Positions 1-8,179 of a DNA stretch of 26,362 nt are shown here, piece after piece (position 1 is the first letter of the stretch; each line of letters begins with the position of its first letter). The notes under the pieces were generated by a model that saw only the letters and a list, made by a program, of their open reading frames with translations, did not search any database and was not told the origin of the DNA. The stretch is from an uncultured Clostridia bacterium (GTDB taxonomy: Bacteria > Bacillota > Clostridia > Oscillospirales > Ruminococcaceae): contig CALATN010000172.1 in NCBI GenBank assembly GCA_937891895.1, positions 1 to 26,362 of the forward strand, given 5' to 3'. The translations under genes and the position numbers were made by a program.

Positions 1-444
1 ATATGTTGTGTTTGGCTCAACAGATTTCAATCCACACCCTCTCGAAGAGGGTGACCCAACCCAATGTATATGTTGTGTTTGGCTCAACAGATTTCAATCC
101 ACACCCTCTCGAAGAGGGTGACCCAACCCAATGTATATGTTGTGTTTGGCTCAACAGATTTCAATCCACACCCTCTCGAAGAGGGTGACCCAACCCAATG
201 TATATGTTGTGTTTGGCTCAACAGATTTCAATCCACACCCTCTCGAAGAGGGTGACAACAAAAACGGTACATGGTCCAGTTAATGATTGGATTTCAATCC
301 ACACCCTCTCGAAGAGGGTGACGTTTAACGTTGAGGGTAAGCTTACAGATGAGGACAGATTTCAATCCACACCCTCTCGAAGAGGGTGACAGATGGCGCA
401 GATAAGCCGTCTTGATGAGCTGTGATTTCAATCCACACCTTCTC
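1..444 (-). CRISPR. Type I-C CRISPR array, truncated at its cas-proximal end
   Basis: Six full 32-nt repeats lie at 24-55, 91-122, 158-189, 225-256, 291-322 and 359-390. A partial repeat at 425-444 matches the first 20 plus-strand repeat bases with one mismatch. On the minus strand the repeat begins GTCACCCTCTTCGAGAGGGT and ends GTGGATTGAAAT, the usual I-C form, with a CCCTCT/AGAGGG stem. Spacers are 34-36 nt. Those at 56-90, 123-157 and 190-224 are identical, and 1-23 is the end of a fourth copy. The other spacers (257-290, 323-358, 391-424) are unique. The array is read on the minus strand, downstream of the cas operon. There is no leader between cas4 and the first repeat. The array continues beyond the left edge. 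Confidence 0.97.
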
Positions 445-1090
445 CTATCCTTTTTATAATATAGTCATGGGCACTTAAATTACTGCAGATAACCGGAAGA
501 CATATATTCTTAAGCGAACAGGCATTGCATGCCTTTGTACGCTTCACTTTCGGTGTATGCTTACTTTTAGACAAACTATGCATTTCGCTGATAATCTTTT
601 CTGCTTGTTCACGCAATTCCACATTGAAATCTACCTTTGTTCTGTGTCGTGTTTCTCCATAATATAAATAGCCATACAAAATTTCACAACATAACATATC
701 TTCAAGACACATTGCTTGTACCGTAAGCTGCATTATGTCACAGTCATCTTCTTTCGGTTCACCACGTTTATATTCTATGGGAATGACACTATATTTACCG
801 TCCAGACCAAATATTTCTGTACCATTGCTGTTTTTATGAAATTCAACAACGTCACATTCTCCGCTCACACCAAGTCGGGATGATGACACAGCCATGGCTC
901 TGGCTGTGATAACATCCCCTCTTTTTTCATAAAATCCACTGTCATGAACATTTCTGTGCATAATATTGCCGTCAACAGTTCTGTAGTTTTCCTCCCACTG
1001 CTGCTCAATATGAATTAGTGCCCATTGACGACGGCAGAATACAAAATGTTGTATTCCTGAAAGCAGCAAATATTCATCTTCGCTATACAT
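428..1090 (-). CDS. cas4: Cas4 exonuclease of the type I-C system
   Basis: This 220-aa protein is a RecB-family nuclease with an Fe-S cluster that normally works with Cas1-Cas2 to trim and orient new spacers. Visible marks are Cys19, His45, the core motif with Asp80 (GECDVVEF), Glu106-x-Lys108 (IEYKRG) and a C-terminal Cys cluster at 188, 191 and 197. The start ATG shares one base with the cas7 stop (TAATG), so the two are translationally coupled. The last residues (GVD) and the TGA stop are supplied by the truncated CRISPR repeat at 425-444. The body of the protein has normal family length, so it may still fold, but cas1 and cas2, which normally follow, are missing. An adaptation role at this locus is therefore doubtful. 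Confidence 0.93.
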   Translation of the reverse strand: MYSEDEYLLLSGIQHFVFCRRQWALIHIEQQWEENYRTVDGNIMHRNVHDSGFYEKRGDVITARAMAVSSSRLGVSGECDVVEFHKNSNGTEIFGLDGKYSVIPIEYKRGEPKEDDCDIMQLTVQAMCLEDMLCCEILYGYLYYGETRHRTKVDFNVELREQAEKIISEMHSLSKSKHTPKVKRTKACNACSLKNICLPVICSNLSAHDYIIKRIGEGVD

Positions 1091-1950
1091 TATACAAGAT
1101 CAATGATTTCAGCATTTATGCCGTCAATCTGATTAAGAGTAATATCATAATCATTAAATGACTTAGGACGTCCAATATCATCCTTGATTTTTATTTCAAG
1201 CTGTCGATGTACTTTTGCAGAAGAATATTTAGGTGTTTTGCTATCATGCTTCCACCAGTATATACGACACACTTCCATACTGCCCTCGGGACGAGCAGAT
1301 GAGCAATCATTCTCGAACAGAGTAACAAGTGCTGCCTTGATTTTCTCAGCATCTTCATCCGTAAAGCCTGTCTTTTCAGCCAGCTGACAATTTATACTTC
1401 CGTTGATTACATACATACCAAATTCTACACGATGCTTGTTGCCCATTGTATCAGAGGACTTACCTTTCTTGCCACTTTCGCCGTTAACGCTCTTTGTAAT
1501 CTGCATACTTACAATATCAACAGGTGAAACGCTTATTGCCTGCTGAATGCTTACAGGGCCTCTTACTCCAACCGAAACCTCAGAGTCCTTGAAAGCAAAC
1601 ACCTGTCCAAAACTTCTTACGTCAATCCATTCCTCGCAAGCAGCCTTTGCATATTCGTCACGGCTTGTATTCTTTCCTTTGCCAAGCTTTTTAAGTGTTT
1701 CATTATTTTCAGCACGACTTCTCAAACTATCGCAACCATCATCACAACGATCATCTGACTGTACAAAAATCTTTTCCCCCATATCCTGAAGGCGATTTCT
1801 GATTTTGCGCTTTATACATACATCGGAAATCTCACCAAAACCATCATAATTTTCTCTCGGACGGTTACCGTTAAGAGGGTCACCGTTAGGATTTGCGTTT
1901 GTTGCAGTAATAATGACAGAAAAATCGATTTTGTTCTGTAATGTGCTCAT
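1090..1950 (-). CDS. cas7: Cas7 (Csd2), Cascade backbone subunit, type I-C
   Basis: This 286-aa RAMP protein forms the helical backbone of the type I-C surveillance complex along the crRNA spacer. The N-terminus (IDFSVIITATNANPNGDP, then LNGNRPR) is the characteristic Csd2/Cas7c opening, and the length is typical of the family. The start at 1950 has an AGGAGG ribosome-binding site 7-8 nt upstream. It follows cas8c by only 2 nt and its stop overlaps the cas4 start, so it sits inside one operon. No sign of damage is seen. Confidence 0.95.
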   Translation of the reverse strand: MSTLQNKIDFSVIITATNANPNGDPLNGNRPRENYDGFGEISDVCIKRKIRNRLQDMGEKIFVQSDDRCDDGCDSLRSRAENNETLKKLGKGKNTSRDEYAKAACEEWIDVRSFGQVFAFKDSEVSVGVRGPVSIQQAISVSPVDIVSMQITKSVNGESGKKGKSSDTMGNKHRVEFGMYVINGSINCQLAEKTGFTDEDAEKIKAALVTLFENDCSSARPEGSMEVCRIYWWKHDSKTPKYSSAKVHRQLEIKIKDDIGRPKSFNDYDITLNQIDGINAEIIDLV

Positions 1951-1952
1951 AA

Positions 1953-3791
1953 TTAAACCTCCTCATTGTTTTCAGTTGTTTTTGTGTACATATAGGAAAG
2001 ATAATGATGATAACCAAGCAGGTATGATGGTTTAAGCTTGCTGTTATCCTCAAACTCCTTCAAATCCATTTTATTCATAATTTCCTGAATTCGCTTTTCA
2101 TAGCTTGTTCTGTAATTGCCTAACTTATCAAGATACGGCTGTAAATGTTCCTCGATTATCTGCCATGTCTGATATGGACGTGACGAAAAAGCATTCCAAT
2201 AACGTTTTGCATTCGTAGGTCTTGATTCACCTTTTTCAAACGTGTCACTTTCAGCCTTATCAGCGATTGCCAACAGACAACCGTAAAGATAACTTCTGTC
2301 GGTTTCGTTTTTATCGTATGCCATAGATATTGCTCCTTTCGAATTGAATCTTATCATTGAATTAAATCTCATCATTCCGCAAGCAGTTTCAAGTATTCTG
2401 CGGTGATTATAATCTTTATCATAAGCAAGTGGGTTTGATGCCTTTATATACAGATTATTCAGTATATCGTCAGGTATCTTTCTTCCTTCTGTAATGCAAG
2501 GAATAAGGCGCAGAACAACATCATTGAACATTTTAGGCCGTTCCAGCTTCCCATTCTGCTCTGTACCGAAAGCACATTCAGCAATGTCATAAATACTGAA
2601 TGAATTTATGATGCTTTTCCCCAATTTGACATTATACCTCAACCACGCACTGTTTTTATGCCAGGTTTCAATATTTCTCAGATACTCTGAACCAACAAGC
2701 TCAGTGTATAGTGAAACAGATAAACGTCCCGTTGTTGCTGCATCAAGACCTAACAGCATAACCTTTGTGTTCGCATTGAATTTATTCTCGTAACCAAAAA
2801 TACATTTTTTCAACACTTCATTATACTGCTCACCCGTTGAAGGTACGTTATCCGTTTCAGGAAACTCCTCATCAAAATCATCATAAAAATTCTTTCGTAT
2901 ATCAGGAAGTTCCTGCATTTGACTTGCCCAAACTACAACAGTCAAATTGTCAAAATTCATACCTTTCTTTGATATAAGCCATTTCAAAGCATTATGCACT
3001 TTCTGTGAGAAATCATAACTGACAGATATGGCTTCTTCCTTACCCGAAAATCTTCCACGATATGTAAATCCGCTTTCATCATTTGATGAAATAAGCTTTG
3101 CTTTATCGCCGCTGTTTCGTATTTTTGAAGGATGCTTATATGTAGTCGGCAAAATTTCTCCCGTTGCGTAACAAAGCTCGTTATTACTCATAATACTGCC
3201 ATTAAAATTTACAAAGCTATTATGCAGGGTTATGTCTTTCCAGGTTTTTGCATCGTGCATTATATCCGAATAATTCACAACAATCCTTACAAAAGAATCC
3301 TCTTGGTCAATACCCGCAATTTTAACCTTTTCAGTGAGCTTGCCATTGTTTTCATCGACAAGAAGAACTCCACTTTTTACAAGGTCATGCATCAATGTCC
3401 TCTTTTCAAGATACGAATACAGAGCATTGACAGCTTTATGTGAAAATTTGCTGTTGCACCATTTTCCAAGCTGCTCCATATATTTGGAATGATACTCCGA
3501 ATTATCAGAACGCTTTCCATCTGTAAAAGTACTGTAATCTCCTGCAATATACACAAGTTTGTCCGCAAAAGGCATAGGACATATTCCGCTGCTTCGTGCA
3601 CCGGAATCCTCGGTTACGGGAATAACTGTTTCCGCTTCCGACTTGTCAACAGTCCTTGCACCCTTGAAATTACCTTCTTCATCAATGGTAATTTCTATTT
3701 GTGCATTCGCTGTTGAATGTGAAACAGGAAGCAAATCAGGCTCACCGCAATTGTTTTCATAAATCTTGTATAGCTCATCCGTCCAACCCAT
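1953..3791 (-). CDS. cas8c: Cas8c (Csd1), large Cascade subunit, type I-C
   Basis: This is the large subunit of the I-C complex, which recognises the PAM and opens target DNA; an internal start can also give the small subunit Cas11c in this subtype. The chosen start at 3791 (MGWTDELYKIYENN) matches the usual Csd1 N-terminus and has AGGAGGTG 7 nt upstream. The longer frame from 3848 has no comparable site and would overlap cas5c more. From 3791 the protein has 612 aa, normal for the family. It overlaps the end of cas5c by 17 nt. Sequence conservation is low in this family, so the call rests on the N-terminus, size and position between cas5c and cas7. Confidence 0.93.
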   Translation of the reverse strand: MGWTDELYKIYENNCGEPDLLPVSHSTANAQIEITIDEEGNFKGARTVDKSEAETVIPVTEDSGARSSGICPMPFADKLVYIAGDYSTFTDGKRSDNSEYHSKYMEQLGKWCNSKFSHKAVNALYSYLEKRTLMHDLVKSGVLLVDENNGKLTEKVKIAGIDQEDSFVRIVVNYSDIMHDAKTWKDITLHNSFVNFNGSIMSNNELCYATGEILPTTYKHPSKIRNSGDKAKLISSNDESGFTYRGRFSGKEEAISVSYDFSQKVHNALKWLISKKGMNFDNLTVVVWASQMQELPDIRKNFYDDFDEEFPETDNVPSTGEQYNEVLKKCIFGYENKFNANTKVMLLGLDAATTGRLSVSLYTELVGSEYLRNIETWHKNSAWLRYNVKLGKSIINSFSIYDIAECAFGTEQNGKLERPKMFNDVVLRLIPCITEGRKIPDDILNNLYIKASNPLAYDKDYNHRRILETACGMMRFNSMIRFNSKGAISMAYDKNETDRSYLYGCLLAIADKAESDTFEKGESRPTNAKRYWNAFSSRPYQTWQIIEEHLQPYLDKLGNYRTSYEKRIQEIMNKMDLKEFEDNSKLKPSYLLGYHHYLSYMYTKTTENNEEV

Positions 3792-4527
3792 CTGCTTCAC
3801 CTCCTGTAAATTCTTCAAATCCGATAAAATTGTTATGTTCCTTACCAAAAGGCTTGATGTTCATTTCCTTTATGTGACGCTTAACAGTACATTCATCAGG
3901 TGCAACAAAATCAATTACTCCGTTTTTCATAACAGGATTCCAGAATCTGACCGTCATCATTCCTTTATCATCAGGATTTGTCGCCTCATCAGCATAGGTT
4001 ATTCCGTGGTACATAAGACTGTATGGAATTTCACCGCAGTTATCATACGCACCCTCGCCCTCTCCGAACACACACGGCTCAACGTATCCCTGACATTCTC
4101 TGGTTCCAAGAAAGATATCCCGCCTTCCTCCACGTTCAATCATACGCTTTGCGATATTGTGATGCTTGTGTTCATTACGGTCATGCTCCAGCTCAGGACG
4201 GTTTTCATTCCATTCAAAATGTGCCCTCACCTGATAATGCACATCTTCAAGATATGTATAATAGGCAAGGTCATTTCCGCCGCCGTATTTAATCGGACGT
4301 ATGCCTTTTCTAACCGTCCTGATAGGATTCATTATCCGTACTGAATCAATATACCAAACGATCGTTGGCTTCCAGTACACGCTTTGAAGTATGCCTTTCA
4401 AAGCTTCATACGTCGGAATCATATAGGTGGATTTTTCTCCGCCTGCCCTTGTCAGAACATCGGTAAAAAGTGCATATCTGCCCCATACCGAAAATTCTAC
4501 AGTATTCCTGTGTTTGGTTTTATCCAT
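3775..4527 (-). CDS. cas5c: Cas5c (Cas5d), crRNA-processing Cascade subunit
   Basis: This 250-aa protein caps the 5' handle of the crRNA and, in type I-C, replaces Cas6 as the endoribonuclease that cuts pre-crRNA. The N-terminal RAMP fold starts NTVEFSVWGRYALFTD. The conserved block around residues 120-150 contains HKHHNIAKRM and RRDIFLGTRECQGYV. Tyr40, Lys121 and His122 are the likely equivalents of the Tyr/Lys/His catalytic triad described for the Bacillus halodurans enzyme; this mapping is by eye. A clear AAGGAGG ribosome-binding site precedes the ATG at 4527. The gap to cas3 is 14 nt and the end overlaps cas8c. Confidence 0.95.
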   Translation of the reverse strand: MDKTKHRNTVEFSVWGRYALFTDVLTRAGGEKSTYMIPTYEALKGILQSVYWKPTIVWYIDSVRIMNPIRTVRKGIRPIKYGGGNDLAYYTYLEDVHYQVRAHFEWNENRPELEHDRNEHKHHNIAKRMIERGGRRDIFLGTRECQGYVEPCVFGEGEGAYDNCGEIPYSLMYHGITYADEATNPDDKGMMTVRFWNPVMKNGVIDFVAPDECTVKRHIKEMNIKPFGKEHNNFIGFEEFTGGEADGLDG

Positions 4528-4541
4528 CTTTTAACCTCCTT

Positions 4542-6887
4542 TTACATTATTAATGTTTCCATTGTTCCGCCATCAATATCGAGACCATATTCGCCATTGT
4601 AATATTCCTTATTCAGTGCCATCGCACCACATTTTAATGCATACATACCATTGCTGTCAGCAAGTTTCTTGCTTGTTGAGCTATATAATCCTACAATATA
4701 TTTCTGTGCCTTGCGAAGAATTTCAATTGCTTCATTGGGAGTAATGTCAGAATTCAGCTTACTGATTATTTCACTTGCTTCCTCATTGTATGGAACAATC
4801 ACATCAGTTGTATTGCTGCCAATAACATTAAAAAGTTTACCTGCTGTTTTGAATGCCTGACCACAATATTTAATTTGCTTATTATTACATATTTCAAAGC
4901 GTTTTATATTTCGAGAAATCAAATTGAATATTGTGTCACCAATTTCGCGAACATTATACGAAATATCTTTGTCCTCAGAATACAGACATCTGAAATATGT
5001 TCCTATGGTATCTGCCGAAAGATAATCAGTACAGCTGCTATCAAAAATACGATTTGCTATACCTTGAGCATCTTTTATTTCCTGCAAGCTTCCAAGATTT
5101 TCATCACGCAGATTTATTACATATACGGAACATATTTCATCAGCTTCACCATTACGATTACACCGTCCTGCTGCCTGGGCAATACTATCCATTCCTGCCA
5201 AAGATCGTACAACACATTTGAAGGATATATCAACACCTGCTTCAATAAGCTGTGTTGTGACACATATAACTGCTTTTTTCGCACTCAGCAATGATTTTAT
5301 TTCCGATATTTTATCACGTCTGTGCTGAGGGCACATGTTTGTACTGAGATGAATTATTTCAGCATCATCATTATTTTCAATGCATATTTTTTTAATGAGT
5401 TCATATATCGAATGTGCAGCAGCTTTTGTATTTACTACAATCAAGATATTACCGTTCTCTATATATTTATTGTAAACAAATTCTGCTGCCTTTTCGTATG
5501 TATAACCATATTTATCAATCTGTGGTACTATATCAGTACGCTTAAAGATTTCAAAATCCTGAGTATAGTCACCGGTCATACTGTCAAGCTCATCAAAATT
5601 CACATTATATCCCGTTTTGCTGAAATCAGGCTGAGTAGCAGAACTGACAATAATCGTACAACCACAAATTGCAGAAAGGAAATTCATAGCCAAAGTAAAC
5701 ATTTTGACGCATTTGAGCGGTATTGATTGTACTTCATCAATAATTATAACAGCTTTACTTAATCTGTGCATTCGTCTGATTGAAGAACTTTTACCTAAGA
5801 AAAGCGTATTAAGAAACTGAACCATCGTCGTTGCAATCACAGGACTATCCCACTTTTCTGTGCGCAATTCATATTCAGAAAGCTCATTTTCATTTTCAAT
5901 TTCTGAAACAATATCCGAATGGTGTTCAAGAAAAATTTCATTTCCTGCAACCGCACGGATTACATCACTGTTCTGTTCAAGGATTGACATAAACGGAGCA
6001 ATATATATTATTTTTTCCATATTATAATTACAGCAATAATCTATAGCAAAACGTAAAGAAGAAAGTGTTTTCCCACCACCTGTAGGAACAAGCATTTTAC
6101 ATATTCCCACTTTATGTTTTGCAAATTCTGCACACCTGTCAGAAATGCTCTTTCGCTGTAATGAAATTTTGTCATTTTTATCTGCAAAGCTATCGAGCTT
6201 GCTTGACATTCTGATTTTCATATCTTTCCATAACGCCTGAGTATCAAAAAGCTTTTCTGTTTTGCAATCAGACATAAAATCAGCTGTATCAGTTCTGTCT
6301 GCATCGATCAGTATGGATTGAAGTAATCTTTCAAGCATCCCCATATAGAAAGCATATTTTTCTCCGTCACCATCACATATTTGTTTGATTTTCTTTCTTA
6401 TTGTTTCATATTCTTCTGAAGCAGACCACATCAACTTTTCAAGTTTTTTCTCATCAATCATAGCAGCAATATTTGCTTTAATTTCATCGTAACGATCTGT
6501 TTTCAAAATTCTCTTTTCAAAGCAATCTGTACCAACATCGTCAATCCAATCATTAAGACCGTGATGTGATATGATCGTACGTGCTATAAGACGTGAAACA
6601 CTATGCAATTTTCCCTTATCAAGCGTGTCCGCAAATTCACATATATATTTTGCACCCGCAAAACTATGATCAATAGAGCCCCTTCTGAATTTATCAGACC
6701 CATTTATGTAATCATTAAAATCCAAGCATAATTTGCCAATGTCATGAATTATACCTTGTATCTCTGCGCAATTATCCAAATATACAGAATTTGCATAAGC
6801 ACGAGATAACTTAGCTACATTCATACAATGTTCCGAAACAGATTGGATAGTCTTGTCTTTATCACGAATATGAGCACAAAAAACCAT
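4542..6887 (-). CDS. cas3: Cas3 HD nuclease-helicase, type I-C
   Basis: This 781-aa protein unwinds and degrades target DNA after Cascade recruitment. An N-terminal HD nuclease domain has His20, His48-Asp49 with Lys52 (HDIGK), Asp73-His74 and His108-His109. An SF2 helicase follows: Walker A PTGGGKT (268-274), DEVQ (384-387), SAT (416-418), and QAAGRCNRNG as motif VI. All key residues are present, so an active enzyme is expected. The start at 6887 has a GGAGGAAGG site upstream. It is the first gene of the cas operon, behind a TTGACA-N17-TAAAAT promoter at 6962-6990. Confidence 0.97.
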   Translation of the reverse strand: MVFCAHIRDKDKTIQSVSEHCMNVAKLSRAYANSVYLDNCAEIQGIIHDIGKLCLDFNDYINGSDKFRRGSIDHSFAGAKYICEFADTLDKGKLHSVSRLIARTIISHHGLNDWIDDVGTDCFEKRILKTDRYDEIKANIAAMIDEKKLEKLMWSASEEYETIRKKIKQICDGDGEKYAFYMGMLERLLQSILIDADRTDTADFMSDCKTEKLFDTQALWKDMKIRMSSKLDSFADKNDKISLQRKSISDRCAEFAKHKVGICKMLVPTGGGKTLSSLRFAIDYCCNYNMEKIIYIAPFMSILEQNSDVIRAVAGNEIFLEHHSDIVSEIENENELSEYELRTEKWDSPVIATTMVQFLNTLFLGKSSSIRRMHRLSKAVIIIDEVQSIPLKCVKMFTLAMNFLSAICGCTIIVSSATQPDFSKTGYNVNFDELDSMTGDYTQDFEIFKRTDIVPQIDKYGYTYEKAAEFVYNKYIENGNILIVVNTKAAAHSIYELIKKICIENNDDAEIIHLSTNMCPQHRRDKISEIKSLLSAKKAVICVTTQLIEAGVDISFKCVVRSLAGMDSIAQAAGRCNRNGEADEICSVYVINLRDENLGSLQEIKDAQGIANRIFDSSCTDYLSADTIGTYFRCLYSEDKDISYNVREIGDTIFNLISRNIKRFEICNNKQIKYCGQAFKTAGKLFNVIGSNTTDVIVPYNEEASEIISKLNSDITPNEAIEILRKAQKYIVGLYSSTSKKLADSNGMYALKCGAMALNKEYYNGEYGLDIDGGTMETLIM

Positions 6888-6946
6888 AATTCACCTTCCT
6901 CCGCTTTTGGTTTATTACATATAAATAAAATTTTATATTAATGTGA

Positions 6947-6964
6947 GAAATTTATATATAAATT
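6947..6964. promoter_or_regulatory. Perfect 18-bp palindrome at the cas operon start point, possible operator
   Basis: AAATTTATATATAAATTT is fully self-complementary and overlaps the -10 box of the cas3 promoter. Its position suits a repressor site, but it is composed only of A and T in an AT-rich spacer, so chance is possible. Confidence 0.3.
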
Positions 6965-6990
6965 TTACCGTGTCATATATTAAGTGTCAA
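6962..6990 (-). promoter_or_regulatory. Promoter of the type I-C cas operon
   Basis: Reading the minus strand, TTGACA (6985-6990) is followed by exactly 17 nt and TAAAAT (6962-6967). It lies about 75 nt upstream of the cas3 start. A perfect 18-bp AT-only palindrome (6947-6964) overlaps the -10 box and the likely start point. Confidence 0.75.
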
Positions 6991-7013
6991 TATAATCTAT
7001 TGATTGTATTTTT

Positions 7014-7802
7014 TCAAAAATACTTATACCTTCCCTTATCATGATAATAAATATACTTTATAACCTCCTCTGCGTTCGGGAACTTTTTATCCTGGATATG
7101 ATAATCATTTGCCCAACTGTGTCCGTTGTTGCGCTTGTTGAAATTCTCGTGGTGCAGTACGATTTTCTTTCCGTCATTATTGAAATACCAGGACGATATA
7201 TTCGTATATACAAAATAAAACCCGAATTTTATCCGCAGCTTCATGCCAAGCTTACTGCAAAGTCTGGCAATCACAACGTCCTGATTTATTTCTTCTCCAT
7301 ACAGAATCGTCGGATCTTTTTCAGCCTCTGCCTTGATAACCTGCACCAGATATTCGCAGTCATTCATTGAATGATGAAGCGCTTTGGTTATGGCAATGCC
7401 GTTGCGTCTGCATATTTTTTTAAATGAAATACGCTCTTTGTCAATCAGCTTTTCCTGAAAATCAATTATTTCCTTTTTCTCAATGCCATGCTCTGCAAAT
7501 ATATTCTCAAGATTATGTTTGCTTTGCTCACCCCATACCATTATTACTTCACATGACCTGATCCATTCTGCAAAATCCCGTGCAGCGTCTGACATATCAA
7601 CCTCCGGACCGGTAGCGGCATTCTTGAACATAAGCTCAAACAAATCCTCATAATTATCCGGCGTATGTATCCTTCTTATATTTCTGTAAAACACATCCTT
7701 TTCCCTGAAATCCGCATCAGTATCAATCATTATTCCGCCAAGCTGAACTATGTCACGTTCGGGATTAGTCAACCATTCCACATCAACTACGGCACAAATC
7801 AT
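7014..7802 (-). CDS. DnaQ-like (DEDDh) 3'-5' exonuclease-family protein with an altered active site
   Basis: The first ~160 residues of this 262-aa protein resemble an ERI-1/KapD-like exonuclease domain: Asp7-x-Glu9 (VDVEW) as motif I and His143-x4-Asp148 as motif III. Motif II looks like VMVWGEQSKHNL (88-98), where relatives carry WGxxD, so the expected Asp is Ser94. This suggests reduced or changed activity. The ~100-residue C-terminus is unrecognised and rich in aromatic and basic residues. The start at 7802 has an AGGAG site 7 nt upstream. The gene lies 126 nt upstream of cas3 on the same strand, but cas3 has its own promoter, so a CRISPR role is only suggested by position. DnaQ domains are known fused to Cas2 elsewhere. 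Confidence 0.7.
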   Translation of the reverse strand: MICAVVDVEWLTNPERDIVQLGGIMIDTDADFREKDVFYRNIRRIHTPDNYEDLFELMFKNAATGPEVDMSDAARDFAEWIRSCEVIMVWGEQSKHNLENIFAEHGIEKKEIIDFQEKLIDKERISFKKICRRNGIAITKALHHSMNDCEYLVQVIKAEAEKDPTILYGEEINQDVVIARLCSKLGMKLRIKFGFYFVYTNISSWYFNNDGKKIVLHHENFNKRNNGHSWANDYHIQDKKFPNAEEVIKYIYYHDKGRYKYF

Positions 7803-8179
7803 TTTTTCACTCCTTTCGAACTCTTACCGTTTCACAACTCACCAATCATACCCGTCCCAGGCATCCTCATAATAATCATCTGCGTCATCAACATAGAACA
7901 CAAATTTTTTCCCGACATTACCCTACACCCAAATTTTACTTATTACATATATTATAGCATATGGGTTAGGTAAAAATCTGTACAGGTATTTTTTGGTAAC
8001 CGTTTTTTGAACACTGCGAAGCACGTAACCATTAAGGTGAGATCCAGGACTTTCTACAGTTTTAATCGTATCAATCACTTGAAAAGTGATAAAAAGGATA
8101 TAGCCAGGCATTAAGCCTTGTGCTATATCCTTGATTTATACCTGCATCTTGATTTTGAAAGCTTGTCAAACAGAAAATT
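7803..8179. other. Intergenic region between the DnaQ-like gene and the CPBP protease gene
   Basis: No convincing gene is seen. On the minus strand an extended -10 (TGCTATAAT, core at 7951-7956) could start the DnaQ-like gene with a ~145-nt leader. A 7-bp hairpin (8074-8090) and the protease terminator (8091-8132) fill the right part. A minus-strand frame ending at 7839 would read as acidic and aromatic residues (VDDADDYYEDAWDGYDW) but has no start codon with a ribosome-binding site. Confidence 0.5.
8091..8132 (-). terminator. Rho-independent terminator of the CPBP protease gene
   Basis: AAGGATATAGC (8094-8104) pairs perfectly with GCTATATCCTT (8122-8132), with further AGGC/GCCT pairing inside. 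On the minus strand the hairpin is followed by a run of T, 48 nt after the stop codon. Confidence 0.85.

Noticed and set aside
3..389. Open plus-strand frames over the I-C array
   Set aside because: They repeat with the array period and are only the repeat-spacer sequence translated.
3792..3848. cas8c starting at 3848
   Set aside because: The AGGAGGTG site and the family N-terminus place the start at 3791.
3766..4344. Plus-strand frame of 192 codons opposite cas5c
   Set aside because: It is a shadow of cas5c with no ribosome-binding site and no family resemblance.
7923..8111. Minus-strand frame of 62 codons in the gap beside the protease gene
   Set aside because: There is no ribosome-binding site, it crosses the terminator hairpin, and it has no recognisable domain.
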